Source: CAWKKW01 sp963850345
GTDB lineage: Bacteria > Acidobacteriota > Terriglobia > Terriglobales > Acidobacteriaceae
Direction of reading: 5' to 3'
Assembly (NCBI GenBank): GCA_963850345.1
Contig: CAWKKW010000001.1
Location: 92,781 to 156,780, forward strand
Length of the DNA stretch: 64,000 bases
Shown here: piece after piece, positions 31,448-40,199 of the stretch
Numbering within the stretch: position 1 is the first letter of the stretch
Layout: each line of letters begins with the position of its first letter
Notes under the pieces: model-generated
Told to the model about the DNA's origin: nothing
What the model saw: the letters and a program-made list of their open reading frames with translations, nothing else
The model's database searches: none
Made by a program: the position numbers and the translations under genes

Positions 31448-33415
31448 CTAGGCTTTGCCGCGTCCAACCCGGCGCAAGCGCCGACGCCGGCGCCAAACTG
31501 CACCTAACAGGCCGATCACGAAACACAGCATGACCAGCCAAACAATAAGTAAAAACACTCGATGCGCCGCGTTAGTACCGGACCCCAGGTGCAAAGCCGA
31601 ACCTAACATTGCTGGCAATGGCTGCTCGATAGCGCCTATATCGCATCGACCTCTTTCCAAACGCGATTTTCCAAACAGGTCAATTCCACCCACTTGCCGA
31701 TCCGTCGCGCAGATAACGGGGTCCGCCACGCCGCGCGCTGCACTGCTTAGTGCCGGTGCGTACTGGGAATCAAGCCCCGGATCGGTCGCGCTCATCGCCG
31801 CCCCGCAATCGTTTCCAGGATACTGAAGATTGTGGCCTGAATCTGAAAGCTGGGTAGCGAGGGAACAATTAAACCCTGCATTGCGGAGGAGTATGGAGTT
31901 CGTAATCCGCACCGCACCGCCGGGTCCCACCACAACTCCGCCGGCCGGATTGTCGGCTATCGTTGTATTGGAGAGAATGAGCTTTCCGGTGTTCATGGCA
32001 CCGCCTCCCGCCGCTCCAGAAACTCGGTTCCGCGCGATCAGCCCATTCCCTATATCCACAGTTGCGGATGCGGCGGCGAGTGCAGCACCACTGCCGTGGG
32101 CAACGTTGTCGACCAGTATTGGCCGTGCGAGAGCGATACTGTCGCTGTCGCCTGCCTGAGTAGCGGCAACCAAAGCATCCAACACCATGCCATATTCGTC
32201 CGGTAAGCCGGCAGACATCCAGTCGGCGATTGCTCCGCCCGCGCCAGACTCGTTCGACCTGAACAGCACCGCATCCCCCCGAACGACCCCAGCAAATAGC
32301 ACTCCTCCGCCGAGCGACGCGGCAGTGTTACTTAGAAACTGCGTGCGTCGAAGCTCCAGCCGGAGCGGCGAGAGCCAATCTTCAGTGCTCCATATGTTTA
32401 ATTTTGGAGGTCTCCCCCAAAACATCAGGGCGCCCCCTGCACGCGCTCTGTTGGCCTCGAACACCGATTGGCTGATCTGTAATCTAGACCCGATTGCGTA
32501 GATTGCGCCACCAAATCCGCCGGCGCTGTTACCACGAAACTCGACCTGCGATAATTCGGCGTCCGCGCGAACCAGTGTGATCGCGCCACCACAACATGCC
32601 CAAGCGCTACCCCACCTTTCCGGCGCTGTCCCATTTTGAACGAACTGCGAACGGCGTATTGAGACTCGCGCATCTGTAATCATTGCGCTTGAAGCATTCC
32701 CCGTGAAGACACAGTCCTCAATCACAATACTGCGTGATAATGCGGGTCGACCGGCGGTGGGCGGCGATCCGCCACCGATAGGATGGTCGAAGTTACCGGT
32801 GAATTTGTCGTGCCGCAACTCGATCAAATCCGCGTTGATTACGGCGGAGTCTCCCCCCGGGGAAACCGCATCGCCGTTCCCAAGGAAGCTACTATTCTGC
32901 GCCGCGAGGCTGTGCGCAACATACGCAGCCACGCTATTTCGAGTCGTGACCTCATCCAGTGCCACTGATGCAGTGGGGCCGAGAACAATTGTGCCCGCGT
33001 CAGGCGTGCTGGACGTTTCCGGCGTGCGAGGGTTCTCCACTATGAGACGCGATAAGCGCAGAGAGCCCTCCGCCTTGAACAGAGGGCCCGCTAGCGCGCC
33101 GCGCAAGGTGACCTTCCCCTCGCCATCGATATGCGTAGTCTCATGAGACTCAAGCGGCACAGTTATTTCTATCGCATCTTGACCGGCGGGGCATCGAATC
33201 ACAATCTCCCCTCCGCTGGCGATGGCGGATGCCAAATTCAAGCCGCCAGGGGAATCGGCGCGACCGCATGAGGTCACCACTTGCTGCGCTCCGGACGGTG
33301 TCGCTACGCCCGCCAGCACGAATATCAACCCGAACAATGGAACGAGGATGCAGGTGCTCGCATGTACACTGCGCAGCGCGGCGGAACGCAAGGAACTAGC
33401 GGCCGAACTGTTCAA
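31448..33415 (-). CDS. Secreted parallel beta-helix protein with C-terminal membrane/Arg tail
   Basis: The 655-residue protein has a long signal peptide (hydrophobic LVPLFGLIFVLAGVATPSGA). It is built of repeated beta-helix coils of the polymorphic-outer-membrane-protein kind: GGAIT, GGFGGAIYAIGS, RAGGALMF, GGGVLFAG, SGAGGAIADW, AAGGGAMNTG. The last 45 residues are one hydrophobic helix (VFLLIVWLVMLCFVIGLLGAVW) plus an Arg cluster (RRRRRLRRV), like a C-terminal anchoring or sorting signal. The start is a TTG at 33415 with AGGGAGG upstream, overlapping the previous gene by 20 bases. It is the last gene of a three-gene operon of unknown role. Surface location and adhesion-like function are inferred. 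Confidence 0.68.
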   Translation of the reverse strand: MNSSAASSLRSAALRSVHASTCILVPLFGLIFVLAGVATPSGAQQVVTSCGRADSPGGLNLASAIASGGEIVIRCPAGQDAIEITVPLESHETTHIDGEGKVTLRGALAGPLFKAEGSLRLSRLIVENPRTPETSSTPDAGTIVLGPTASVALDEVTTRNSVAAYVAHSLAAQNSSFLGNGDAVSPGGDSAVINADLIELRHDKFTGNFDHPIGGGSPPTAGRPALSRSIVIEDCVFTGNASSAMITDARVSIRRSQFVQNGTAPERWGSAWACCGGAITLVRADAELSQVEFRGNSAGGFGGAIYAIGSRLQISQSVFEANRARAGGALMFWGRPPKLNIWSTEDWLSPLRLELRRTQFLSNTAASLGGGVLFAGVVRGDAVLFRSNESGAGGAIADWMSAGLPDEYGMVLDALVAATQAGDSDSIALARPILVDNVAHGSGAALAAASATVDIGNGLIARNRVSGAAGGGAMNTGKLILSNTTIADNPAGGVVVGPGGAVRITNSILLRNAGFNCSLATQLSDSGHNLQYPGNDCGAAMSATDPGLDSQYAPALSSAARGVADPVICATDRQVGGIDLFGKSRLERGRCDIGAIEQPLPAMLGSALHLGSGTNAAHRVFLLIVWLVMLCFVIGLLGAVWRRRRRLRRVGRGKA

Positions 33416-36176
33416 GAGCCAGCCCTCCCTGACCGCTACGGACCGGGTTCTTTGCGTCGTTCAGGTCGATGTATATCCGTGGGCCTACAGAGGAGCAGGC
33501 CGCGGCCTGGGCAGCTGGCACGTTGCTGATGGTGAAGCGCGCTCCGCTCTCGTGGTTCACAACACCGCATGCCCGCCGGTCCGCGCCGAAATCTTCGTCC
33601 TTAGGGGTAAACTTCAGCAGCGTGTTTTGCGTTACCGAGAAGTACTCGACAGTATCTTTCGACTTAGCCCTTACCCAGCTGAGATAGCGACTCTTATTCT
33701 TTGCGGTTATCGCTTGGGCAAACGCGTCGATTGAATGGTCGTACGCGTCCTGCTGGGCGACCTCAAAGAAGCCCCAATCCTTCGGACTTTGGTAGATCGC
33801 AATGAAGATGTCTTTATCGCTCGACTTGTCGTCGTCATCGAACGACGCACATTTTGTTGAGTCCACAATAAAGAAGTCCGGCGTGATGTCTTTTGTCCTG
33901 CAGTCCTGAGTGAAGTCGCTCGGCAAGCGCAGCGTCAAGCCGCATGCGAACGATCCAGCCACGCAGTTGTTGTCCGAGAATGACCACAAGGGGTTATCAC
34001 CGTTTTTCCCCCAATCCTTCTTATTGCCCTCGAAGCGCAAAAACTCCTGTACTTTGGCGCGGCCATGCAACTGGCCGTCTGGTCCGAAGATTTGCGCTGT
34101 CGTCATCAACATCGTCGGGACCCCCACACCCCGGTCGTTAGTCACGTCTTTGTTGATCTCGAGATAGAGAGTGAAGCCCAGGCCCGTCCGATACCCTTGT
34201 GCCGGTCTTTCGTCTGTTCCTCCGGCAGTAATCAGCCATCCATCTCCGCTGACATAACGTTCTCGCGTGTAATGACGGTATTGTTGCTCCCGGGGCATGC
34301 TCTTGTTCACGGCAAAATCGAGGATCATCGGGTCTGGACGATACTGCGAAGTCGCATACCACTCGAGATCGCCCAGTGACTCCGGTGCTGCCTTACCATC
34401 TGCCGTATGTTTCATTTGACCGGTCCAGACTTGTAACGCGGCCAATTGATTGTCTGCACCACCCGAGAGGTCCAGTATCGATTTGCCATTGTAGAACAAC
34501 GAATTTTGCGCGGCCAGCCGGCGGTATGGGACGAAACGGCGACCATCAAGCGAGCCGACTGCGTCTTTCGCAGCCGAAAGGTCCATAACGGCGGCGGCAG
34601 CGGTGACAATGGCCCGGTCTTTATCGTCGCATCCTTTGTCAGGGTTCAAAATGACCTTGCTTAGTTCGAAATCCCAGGAAACATCGCAGGCATAGTCGAG
34701 AAGGTTGAGGATTGAAGCGTGACTAAGCCTGTTATATGGCTTTGCGTTGTACTCGACGAAGTCCTCGCGCGCTATCCGTTGCAAACGCTCCAGCAACCAT
34801 GTTCTCAGGTCTTCGTTCAGGTCCGCGATCGTGTCGAATCCTTTGCGATCGCCCTGCGCGCTTAGCTCGGCCATCATGAGCTTGTTTTTTAAATAGCGTG
34901 AGCTATTCTGCATTAGGAGGTGGTTCTCAGTTTCCTCAAAGCCGCCGAACGAAAACCCTATAAAGCCGACCGCGCCGACGGCGAGAACCACAGCCAGAGC
35001 AATCGGGACAGCACCTCCGAGGACGTACACAGTTAACCCCGCCAGGACTCCTACCACTAAAGCGGCTGCAGCGATTACGACAAGAGCTACCAATGCCGCG
35101 AATAAGCGCTTCAGCCCGTCCCATAGCGACTTCTTGCCGACCGCGTCACGCGATTGCTTTGAGTAGTTGTCATAGCCAGGATCGTCACTGCTACCGTGGA
35201 GCGTATCGACCGCATCGCCGAACTGGTTGCCAAGGTTGCCGCAGCTGGCCACGACGTTGAATACTTCACGTGCTGTCGCGCCTTGCTCCGGACTGCTGCG
35301 CAAGGTCAGGAATCGTCGGTTGAGAACTGCGATCGTCGCGTCTATATCTTGGCGAATCGGTTGCGTCGACCTTTGGAACCGGTACAACAAAGAGGTAAGT
35401 CGCGTGTACTCGATGACTCCCATGTCCCAATCACCCGACACGACTCCTTTGAGACTGCCCGGAAGTCCAAACTCGGACAGACATGGAAGCTTCTCGGCGC
35501 TGGTTCCTGGAAATTCCGGAACCACCCTCGACCAACCTGTAGGAGGATTGCCGTCGTTTTCCCAAACGACGGCCCAAGGGCCGTGGCCTGGATTCGTCAT
35601 TACGGCGCGGATCTGGCGGGCCAAACACTCATCGGTGATTCTGAGGCTGACCACCCCGTGCTCGCCATCCGAGGCAACATTGGCGCAAACCTGTCCAGTC
35701 ACTCCCTCGATCGTGTCGTAAAGCTGACTGTAAACGCGGTTGACGACACTTGCAGGCGACTCGTGATCCCCCGCTGCGTGAGAGCGTGTAAGCGGCGCCC
35801 AGTCCTTAACAACGTTATCCCCCAGCATGGCCTCGCACGCTCCCCCTTCCCGCGAGGAATCAAGTAAACGCGCAGCCTTGCCGACCATTAAAGACAAGGG
35901 CCACTGAGAGCTATTGGTATCAACGGCATAGCCATTTTTCCCGTATTGGCTCGTCAGGGCGAGATTTTTGGCGAATGTCATTTCGTTGCCGCAGGCCATC
36001 GCGAGACGAACCCGCTTCTGGCGATCTTTAATTGTGTTGCTTGCCGTTTCCCCGGTGAAGAAAGCTTCTCCAAGGTCTGCGTTGCCTGCCGCATTCTGCG
36101 CGTACAGATTGTCGCAGAAGCCGGCGGAAAGCAGGACGGCGCCCAACAGCAGGAGTGCAATGGGCCGGCCGGTCAT
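33396..36176 (-). CDS. Large exported membrane protein of unknown function (926 aa)
   Basis: The 926-residue protein has a signal peptide (IALLLLGAVLLSAGFCDNLYA). An N-terminal domain (residues 30-350) follows with several Cys. Next are two close membrane segments (residues about 365-412) with FFSFGGFEET-like flanks (seen as FSFGGFEETENHLLMQNSS). A helical region carries EYNAKPYNRLSHASILNLLDY and GRRFVPYRRL, and a Cys-containing C-terminal domain spans about 560-926. I do not recognise the whole protein. The ENHLLM / EYNAKPY / FVPYRR blocks look like an alpha-toroid fold of polysaccharide-active or uncharacterised secreted proteins, at low confidence. GGGAGG precedes the ATG, which overlaps the upstream gene's stop by four bases. 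Confidence 0.6.
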   Translation of the reverse strand: MTGRPIALLLLGAVLLSAGFCDNLYAQNAAGNADLGEAFFTGETASNTIKDRQKRVRLAMACGNEMTFAKNLALTSQYGKNGYAVDTNSSQWPLSLMVGKAARLLDSSREGGACEAMLGDNVVKDWAPLTRSHAAGDHESPASVVNRVYSQLYDTIEGVTGQVCANVASDGEHGVVSLRITDECLARQIRAVMTNPGHGPWAVVWENDGNPPTGWSRVVPEFPGTSAEKLPCLSEFGLPGSLKGVVSGDWDMGVIEYTRLTSLLYRFQRSTQPIRQDIDATIAVLNRRFLTLRSSPEQGATAREVFNVVASCGNLGNQFGDAVDTLHGSSDDPGYDNYSKQSRDAVGKKSLWDGLKRLFAALVALVVIAAAALVVGVLAGLTVYVLGGAVPIALAVVLAVGAVGFIGFSFGGFEETENHLLMQNSSRYLKNKLMMAELSAQGDRKGFDTIADLNEDLRTWLLERLQRIAREDFVEYNAKPYNRLSHASILNLLDYACDVSWDFELSKVILNPDKGCDDKDRAIVTAAAAVMDLSAAKDAVGSLDGRRFVPYRRLAAQNSLFYNGKSILDLSGGADNQLAALQVWTGQMKHTADGKAAPESLGDLEWYATSQYRPDPMILDFAVNKSMPREQQYRHYTRERYVSGDGWLITAGGTDERPAQGYRTGLGFTLYLEINKDVTNDRGVGVPTMLMTTAQIFGPDGQLHGRAKVQEFLRFEGNKKDWGKNGDNPLWSFSDNNCVAGSFACGLTLRLPSDFTQDCRTKDITPDFFIVDSTKCASFDDDDKSSDKDIFIAIYQSPKDWGFFEVAQQDAYDHSIDAFAQAITAKNKSRYLSWVRAKSKDTVEYFSVTQNTLLKFTPKDEDFGADRRACGVVNHESGARFTISNVPAAQAAACSSVGPRIYIDLNDAKNPVRSGQGGLALEQFGR

Positions 36177-36526
36177 CGCGGCGCCTCCCCTTGGGGATTG
36201 TGGTTTTCCGTAAGCGTGGCGGCCCGCACGTCGGGAGTGACACAGGTCAGATCGCTAGTAAAACCTTGGCGCCACACGTAACCCGTTGCACAAGTTTTCA
36301 GACCCAAAGTCCCCGGCACCCAGAGCAGAGCCGCACGCGCATTTTCCGCGGCTACCCGTCTCTTACTCTCAGGTGTGACACACACTAGATCACCAGGGGC
36401 TGCTTGGCGAATTACCAATCCAGCAGGGCACGGAGCTGCGTTGAGTGGATGCAGCGCCATCGCGATTACGGTGAGGGCCAATAAATCAAACCCGGTAAGC
36501 CTTCGACCACCTATTCTGAAGTTCAT
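36173..36526 (-). CDS. Small secreted protein with two Cys-x-x-G...CVTP repeats
   Basis: The 117-residue protein has a signal peptide (FDLLALTVIAMALHPLNA). It then has two copies of one motif: CPAGLVIRQAAPGDLVCVTP and CATGYVWRQGFTSDLTCVTP. Each copy has two Cys about 16 residues apart, likely forming a disulfide loop. The same C-G-x-V-x-R...D-x-CVTP repeat is found in other bacterial secreted proteins of unknown function. GGAGGT lies four bases before the ATG at 36526; an earlier in-frame start is not supported. It is the first gene of the operon that continues with the 926-residue protein and the beta-helix protein. Confidence 0.65.
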   Translation of the reverse strand: MNFRIGGRRLTGFDLLALTVIAMALHPLNAAPCPAGLVIRQAAPGDLVCVTPESKRRVAAENARAALLWVPGTLGLKTCATGYVWRQGFTSDLTCVTPDVRAATLTENHNPQGEAPR

Positions 36527-36810
36527 TCGGACCTCCGAAGATTGATCCGGGGATGCCGCCTGGCGATATGCCCGGCCCTGCTCCGATTGAATCGAACGGG
36601 CGCAGCTTTCACTGTTGGGCAAGAGTATTCGTCAAATTACAACTGAAAAGACCAAGAACGTTAGCTACTTACGTAAGGCCGGAAAAGGAAGTAGCGATAC
36701 AGAGAAGTCCTGCATCCTGGTTGGACGGCCAAGAGCATAACACGAGCGCAGTGCGGCCTGGTAGGCGCAAATTCTACGCAAAACAAATTCTGTCAGCGTA
36801 CTTGGGCAAC

Positions 36811-37061
36811 TCAGAAATCCGTTCCGCGAAGCTTGAACTCCAGAGTTTTACATAACGTTTGCACCGCGACTCTTTGGCGAGGCAGCCACAGCCAGGCCTG
36901 GAAGTTGCCGCTGCTGGTCTCAACGACGGCGCAGGGCTCCAAGCCATCGGCCGAGAGCCTGGCGAGCTTGGTTTCATCGAGGTCGTCAAGCACCGTGTAG
37001 CGGTGCTCGCCGGAGGGCCGGAGGTAGACGTGTGAGCCTCGGGCAATAGATTGTCGTTGCG
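36811..37061 (-). pseudogene. Remnant of a RepB-like plasmid DNA primase domain
   Basis: About 80 codons remain open: GSHVYLRPSGEHRYTVLDD, then LSADGLEPCAVVETSSGN and FQAWLWLP. This is the conserved core of the RepB-type primase family carried by plasmids and integrative elements. The frame stops upstream at about 37063 and diverges after AWLWLP, so it is only a fragment. It is direct evidence of plasmid- or ICE-derived DNA here. The 280 bp between it and the operon to the left contain nothing I can name. Confidence 0.6.
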
Positions 37062-37242
37062 GTGGTTAGCGAAAACGAGGTTATCGGAAACTGACAGATC
37101 CCATATTTCTCTAAGAGTGGTGCGCCTAGTCCGAACCCATTCGAACGAACTGATGCGGCGATCTTATCGGCGAGATAGTCTACTGTGATTTGTCAGACAC
37201 TGCCTGTCCCTGCCAAGAATTAGCTGCCGGGGGTGGCTGGCC

Positions 37243-37776
37243 TCAGCGGTTGGCGATTTTGCGGTAGGTGTACTTATCCCACGCGCTGGGCTTGATGTCC
37301 AGGGACTTGTGGTAGATATGTACTTCGAGTTGCTGGCCGTCTGACCGCATATACATATGGTCGACGTAGCCTCCGACCGGCACATCTGCCCGGAACCAGC
37401 GACTACGCCTCCCCCCGTTGGAGGGGGTCCAATCGCTGTAAAAGGCCTTCACCCTAGGTCGATGGTATAGGGGTCCGCTCGACGGCCGGGTGATGGCGCT
37501 GACGAGGTAGTTTGTCGTGACAGTGGCATTGGGCGGGGGATTGGTATCGGGACATCCTCCCGACTCAATGATCTCGATTTGAAAGGGATCTGCCCCATCG
37601 CCCTGCCACAAGCCCATCTCGGGTATCCTCTGAACTGCGCACTGCGCCTGGAGCCTGGCAGCACAGGAAAGGCCGCCCAAGCCCAGAAATGCGAGCAGGA
37701 TCACGCGGCGGACTCGCTGGGGCGGAACCTCCGGAACTAGGTTTTTGTAAGCAAATGGCAGAGAGGCTACAGACAT
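37243..37776 (-). CDS. Hypothetical secreted protein
   Basis: The 177-residue product has an N-terminal region ending in a hydrophobic stretch (VILLAFLGLGGLSCAARLQA) that looks like a signal peptide or lipoprotein signal (LGGLSC). The mature part begins QCAVQRIPEMG and ends WDKYTYRKIANR. It includes two Cys and a RSRWFRADVPVGGYVDHMYM segment. I do not recognise the family. The ATG at 37776 is chosen because GGAGGA lies eight bases upstream; the frame opens five codons earlier. Flanking DNA on both sides carries mobile-element remnants, so it may be cargo. Confidence 0.5.
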   Translation of the reverse strand: MSVASLPFAYKNLVPEVPPQRVRRVILLAFLGLGGLSCAARLQAQCAVQRIPEMGLWQGDGADPFQIEIIESGGCPDTNPPPNATVTTNYLVSAITRPSSGPLYHRPRVKAFYSDWTPSNGGRRSRWFRADVPVGGYVDHMYMRSDGQQLEVHIYHKSLDIKPSAWDKYTYRKIANR

Positions 37777-38274
37777 GAAAATTTCCTCCATGGTTGTGTG
37801 TCAGGTCAGTAGATGCGGGGCCGTTGGGAGATCGAGACGACATTCTCAGAGAACTAGCCCTGTGAAGATCAAGATGCGAGGCAAGGCGCGCCGCGCATGA
37901 GAGTGAATCCGTCTGGTTGAGAACTATATCCCTTTGGCCGAATTGTGCAAGGAAGTAGTAAGACGCGTCGTCAGGCAGGTACTGGACCACCACCCCCGGC
38001 GCCACCTTCATGCCCATCTTTTAGGTTATCGGGTGCAGAGCACTATCCGTACAGTGGAGAGCGGTGCGAAGGTGTCGAGGTTATGGTCAATGATCGCAAC
38101 ACACGGGACGCGCCGGAGCTGGGCATCGAGACCGTCTCTGCCCTTTGGAAGCTATACTGACAGATTTCAGATCGACCGGGTCGATCGGCTGATGCTCAAC
38201 AAGGCGGTGCTGGATCAGACCAAAGGCGGCGTAGATCCCCACACGATCGCCGCCGGTTAGCAGAAGAACCTGAA
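37777..38274. other. Gene-poor stretch between a secreted-protein gene and Tn3 remnants
   Basis: About 500 bp without a gene I can support. Short open frames exist on both strands, but none shows a recognisable motif or a good ribosome-binding site. It is probably degraded mobile DNA. Confidence 0.35.
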
Positions 38275-38860
38275 TCCAGTCCCGGATCAAGCTATGCCAA
38301 GCTCTCGTGGCTGTAGGCTTGGCATATTAGTGATGAGACCTACGCCTCAGCGCTTGCGGAACTTGTAAACGCCCAGTCTCGGCAGCCATTCGCAGAGCAC
38401 TGGGGCGACGGAACCACATCGTCCTCGGATGGGCAACGCTTCAGGGCTGGAGGCAAGGCCGAGAGCACCGGCCATATCAATCCCAAGTATGGTGCCGAGC
38501 CGGGCAAGCTGTTCTATACCCACATCTCGGACCAGTACGCGCCGTTCAGCTCCAAGGTCGTCGACGTCGGAGTGCGCGACTCCACTTTCGTGCTCGACGA
38601 GCTGCTGCACAATGAATCCGACCTGCGGATCGAAGAGCATTCCACCGATACGGCCGGCTTTACCGACCACGTTTTCGCCCTTATGCATCTGCTCGGTTTC
38701 CGATTCGCTCCGCGCATCCGCGATCTGAGCGACACCAGCTGTATATGCCTTACAGCAAGATCAAGTATGGGTCACTTGCGCCTATGGTCGGCGGCGCCAT
38801 CAATCTCAGAGCGAACTGCACACACTGGAGTGAGATCCTTCGTCTCGCCAAGACGGGTAC
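38275..38860 (+). pseudogene. Tn3-family transposase remnant (nonsense and frameshift)
   Basis: The plus strand encodes part of the C-terminal DDE region of a Tn3 transposase: SYAKLSWL, stop, AWHISDETYASALAELVN, HWGDGTTSSSDGQRF, KLFYTHISDQYAPFSSKV and LRIEEHSTDTAGFTDHVF. A TAG at 38314-38316 replaces a likely Gln codon. One missing base near 38737 shifts the frame; after it the sequence resumes as LYMPYSKIKYGSLAP and HWSEILRLAK. Both ends of the gene are absent. No terminal inverted repeats or resolvase were found. Confidence 0.82.
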
Positions 38861-38933
38861 CTGCCCCGCAAGGAAAGGATCGCGTTCTCGATCTTTTCAG
38901 GCGTTGCGTGAGAGCAGCTGTGGGGCCGACTGC

Positions 38934-39331
38934 TCAGGTCAAGGAGCCCCACCGGGCCGTACATCCTCCGCTTACGTTGACCGTTTCGTTACCATTTGAA
39001 CCGGTCGCATCGGAGGTCACTGTTCCTTGGTTGTCAAAGCAGCCATGCCCGTCTGGGTCCGTGAGGCTCAATGGATTGTTGTTGACATAGGCGTAGAGAT
39101 TTAGGCTCTGAGGATTGGTTAGTCGGCGTATGGCACAGGGTTAGGATCGTCCGCGGAATCATTGAAATCCGGACTCAAGAATCGGCCCATCGAACTTCCG
39201 AAGTAGCGCGCTCCGAAGTTATCTAAGCCGCTCTCTGTGTCTCTTTCTTTGCCGGTAGAACGAGATGCGCTAAAAGTGTGCGAGTGCACAAAGTGTGGAG
39301 TGCAGTCGTAGACTAATTCCGCTCGAACCAT
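38934..39331 (-). pseudogene. Rhs core fragment with start of a variable C-terminus
   Basis: The minus strand encodes TGKERDTESGLDNFGARYFG, SSMGRFLSPDF, then (after a one-base loss near 39118) LTNPQSLNLYAYVNNNPLSL and TDPDGHG. This is the conserved end of the Rhs repeat-associated core, where the toxic C-terminus is normally joined. About 30 further codons (CFDNQGTVTSDATGSNGNET) belong to a variable C-terminal region and then stop. The main Rhs repeats are absent, so this is an orphan module, and Tn3 remnants lie just downstream. Confidence 0.75.
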
Positions 39332-39346
39332 ACCAACATCGACCGT

Positions 39347-39598
39347 TTACTGCTCGCTTGAATCGATTGCGGCGACTGAAACGATATCCTTCAGTGGAAT
39401 TGAATACCCGCCAATTTGCTCTCTTCTCTGGTACAACTCTGGGCGGGATGTAGAGACAAGCTTGAAAAACATGTCCGCGTCAGACTCGTCGGAAAAAACA
39501 GAAATCACCTTGACGACCATTTGCTCTCCATCGACGGTCGTGATTTGGACGTGTTTGTCTATCTTCGATTTGAGAGTATCTAAGTCCGTTTTCGTCAT
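39347..39598 (-). CDS. Probable immunity protein of the Rhs-CT toxin
   Basis: The 83-residue soluble protein (MTKTDLDTLKSKIDKHVQ to AAIDSSEQ) mixes beta strands and a charged helix, and has no signal peptide or membrane segment. It is not a family I recognise. The ATG directly follows the stop codon of the toxin-like C-terminal module (TAA then ATG, no spacer). That spacing, the small size and the position behind an Rhs C-terminus are the usual arrangement of a cognate immunity gene. The functional call is from context alone. Confidence 0.5.
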   Translation of the reverse strand: MTKTDLDTLKSKIDKHVQITTVDGEQMVVKVISVFSDESDADMFFKLVSTSRPELYQRREQIGGYSIPLKDIVSVAAIDSSEQ

Positions 39599-40198
39599 TT
39601 ACCACCTCACATGGAGATTGCTGCCGGTCGTCTTACTTTCGAGATTGATGTACCCCTTTGTTTCTGCGCTGGTGTACCGCGCGACCTTAGTTCCATCTGC
39701 GCTGATTTCACCTACAACTTTGCCAGTACCGCGATCCACGATTTCCCGCGCTCCCGCTCCGACCCACTCCTTTGCTGCTTGTTCGGCCACTTCTCGGCTT
39801 GCTACCTGCATGCCTGTATTCCCCACTGCAGAGCCTGCTTTCGCAAGCACTTGGGCAAGTGCCCCAGCAGCTCTGGAGGCCTGAAAAGCATCTACCGCGA
39901 GCCCTACTCCATGGCCCGCGACGCCACCGACAGCGTTGTAAACCATCTGCTCTCCAAAGCACTTGATAGCACCCATCCCTTGATCGCCCATGTTTCCGAT
40001 TGCGGCAATATTCGCCGAAGGGTCGCCAGCTATGTCTGGATCATGGGTATAGGTTCCTTGCAATCCACTGCTATCGGAAATCGTTCCGTGAGCGAAACTT
40101 ACCCCGTTGGCTTGATCTTGCTTCTGTTCGGCTTCAAAGGTCTTGTCGTCGATGTTTGTACATTGAGCGTCTCCTGGAGAAACGCCTGGAGGACACAC
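39599..40198 (-). CDS. Orphan Rhs C-terminal toxin module
   Basis: The frame from about 40198 encodes 199 residues. It begins with a Cys-rich stretch as seen just after Rhs cores (CPPGVSPGDAQCTNIDD), then a Gly/Ala-rich helical region (VGGVAGHGVGLAVDAFQASR). The compact C-terminal domain reads WVGAGAREIVDRGTG, ISADGTKVARYT and LESKTTGSNLHVRW. Endings of this kind occur in polymorphic-toxin domains of Rhs and CDI proteins, probably nucleases, though I cannot assign a named toxin type. The open frame extends to 40372, but that part overlaps the neighbouring gene in another frame. No Rhs core or proper ATG is present; the GTG at 40198 could serve. It is paired with the gene at 39347. Confidence 0.6.
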   Translation of the reverse strand: MCPPGVSPGDAQCTNIDDKTFEAEQKQDQANGVSFAHGTISDSSGLQGTYTHDPDIAGDPSANIAAIGNMGDQGMGAIKCFGEQMVYNAVGGVAGHGVGLAVDAFQASRAAGALAQVLAKAGSAVGNTGMQVASREVAEQAAKEWVGAGAREIVDRGTGKVVGEISADGTKVARYTSAETKGYINLESKTTGSNLHVRW

Positions 40199-40199
40199 G

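Noticed and set aside
35196..35867. 223-codon open frame on the plus strand
   Set aside because: Antisense to the 926-residue protein gene, which has a signal peptide, membrane helices and operon context.
38087..38290. 67-codon minus-strand frame (GGDRVGIYAAFGLIQHRL region)
   Set aside because: It reads like a real protein for about 40 residues, but I could not match it to a family. It lies in degraded mobile DNA and lacks a ribosome-binding site, so it is left uncalled.
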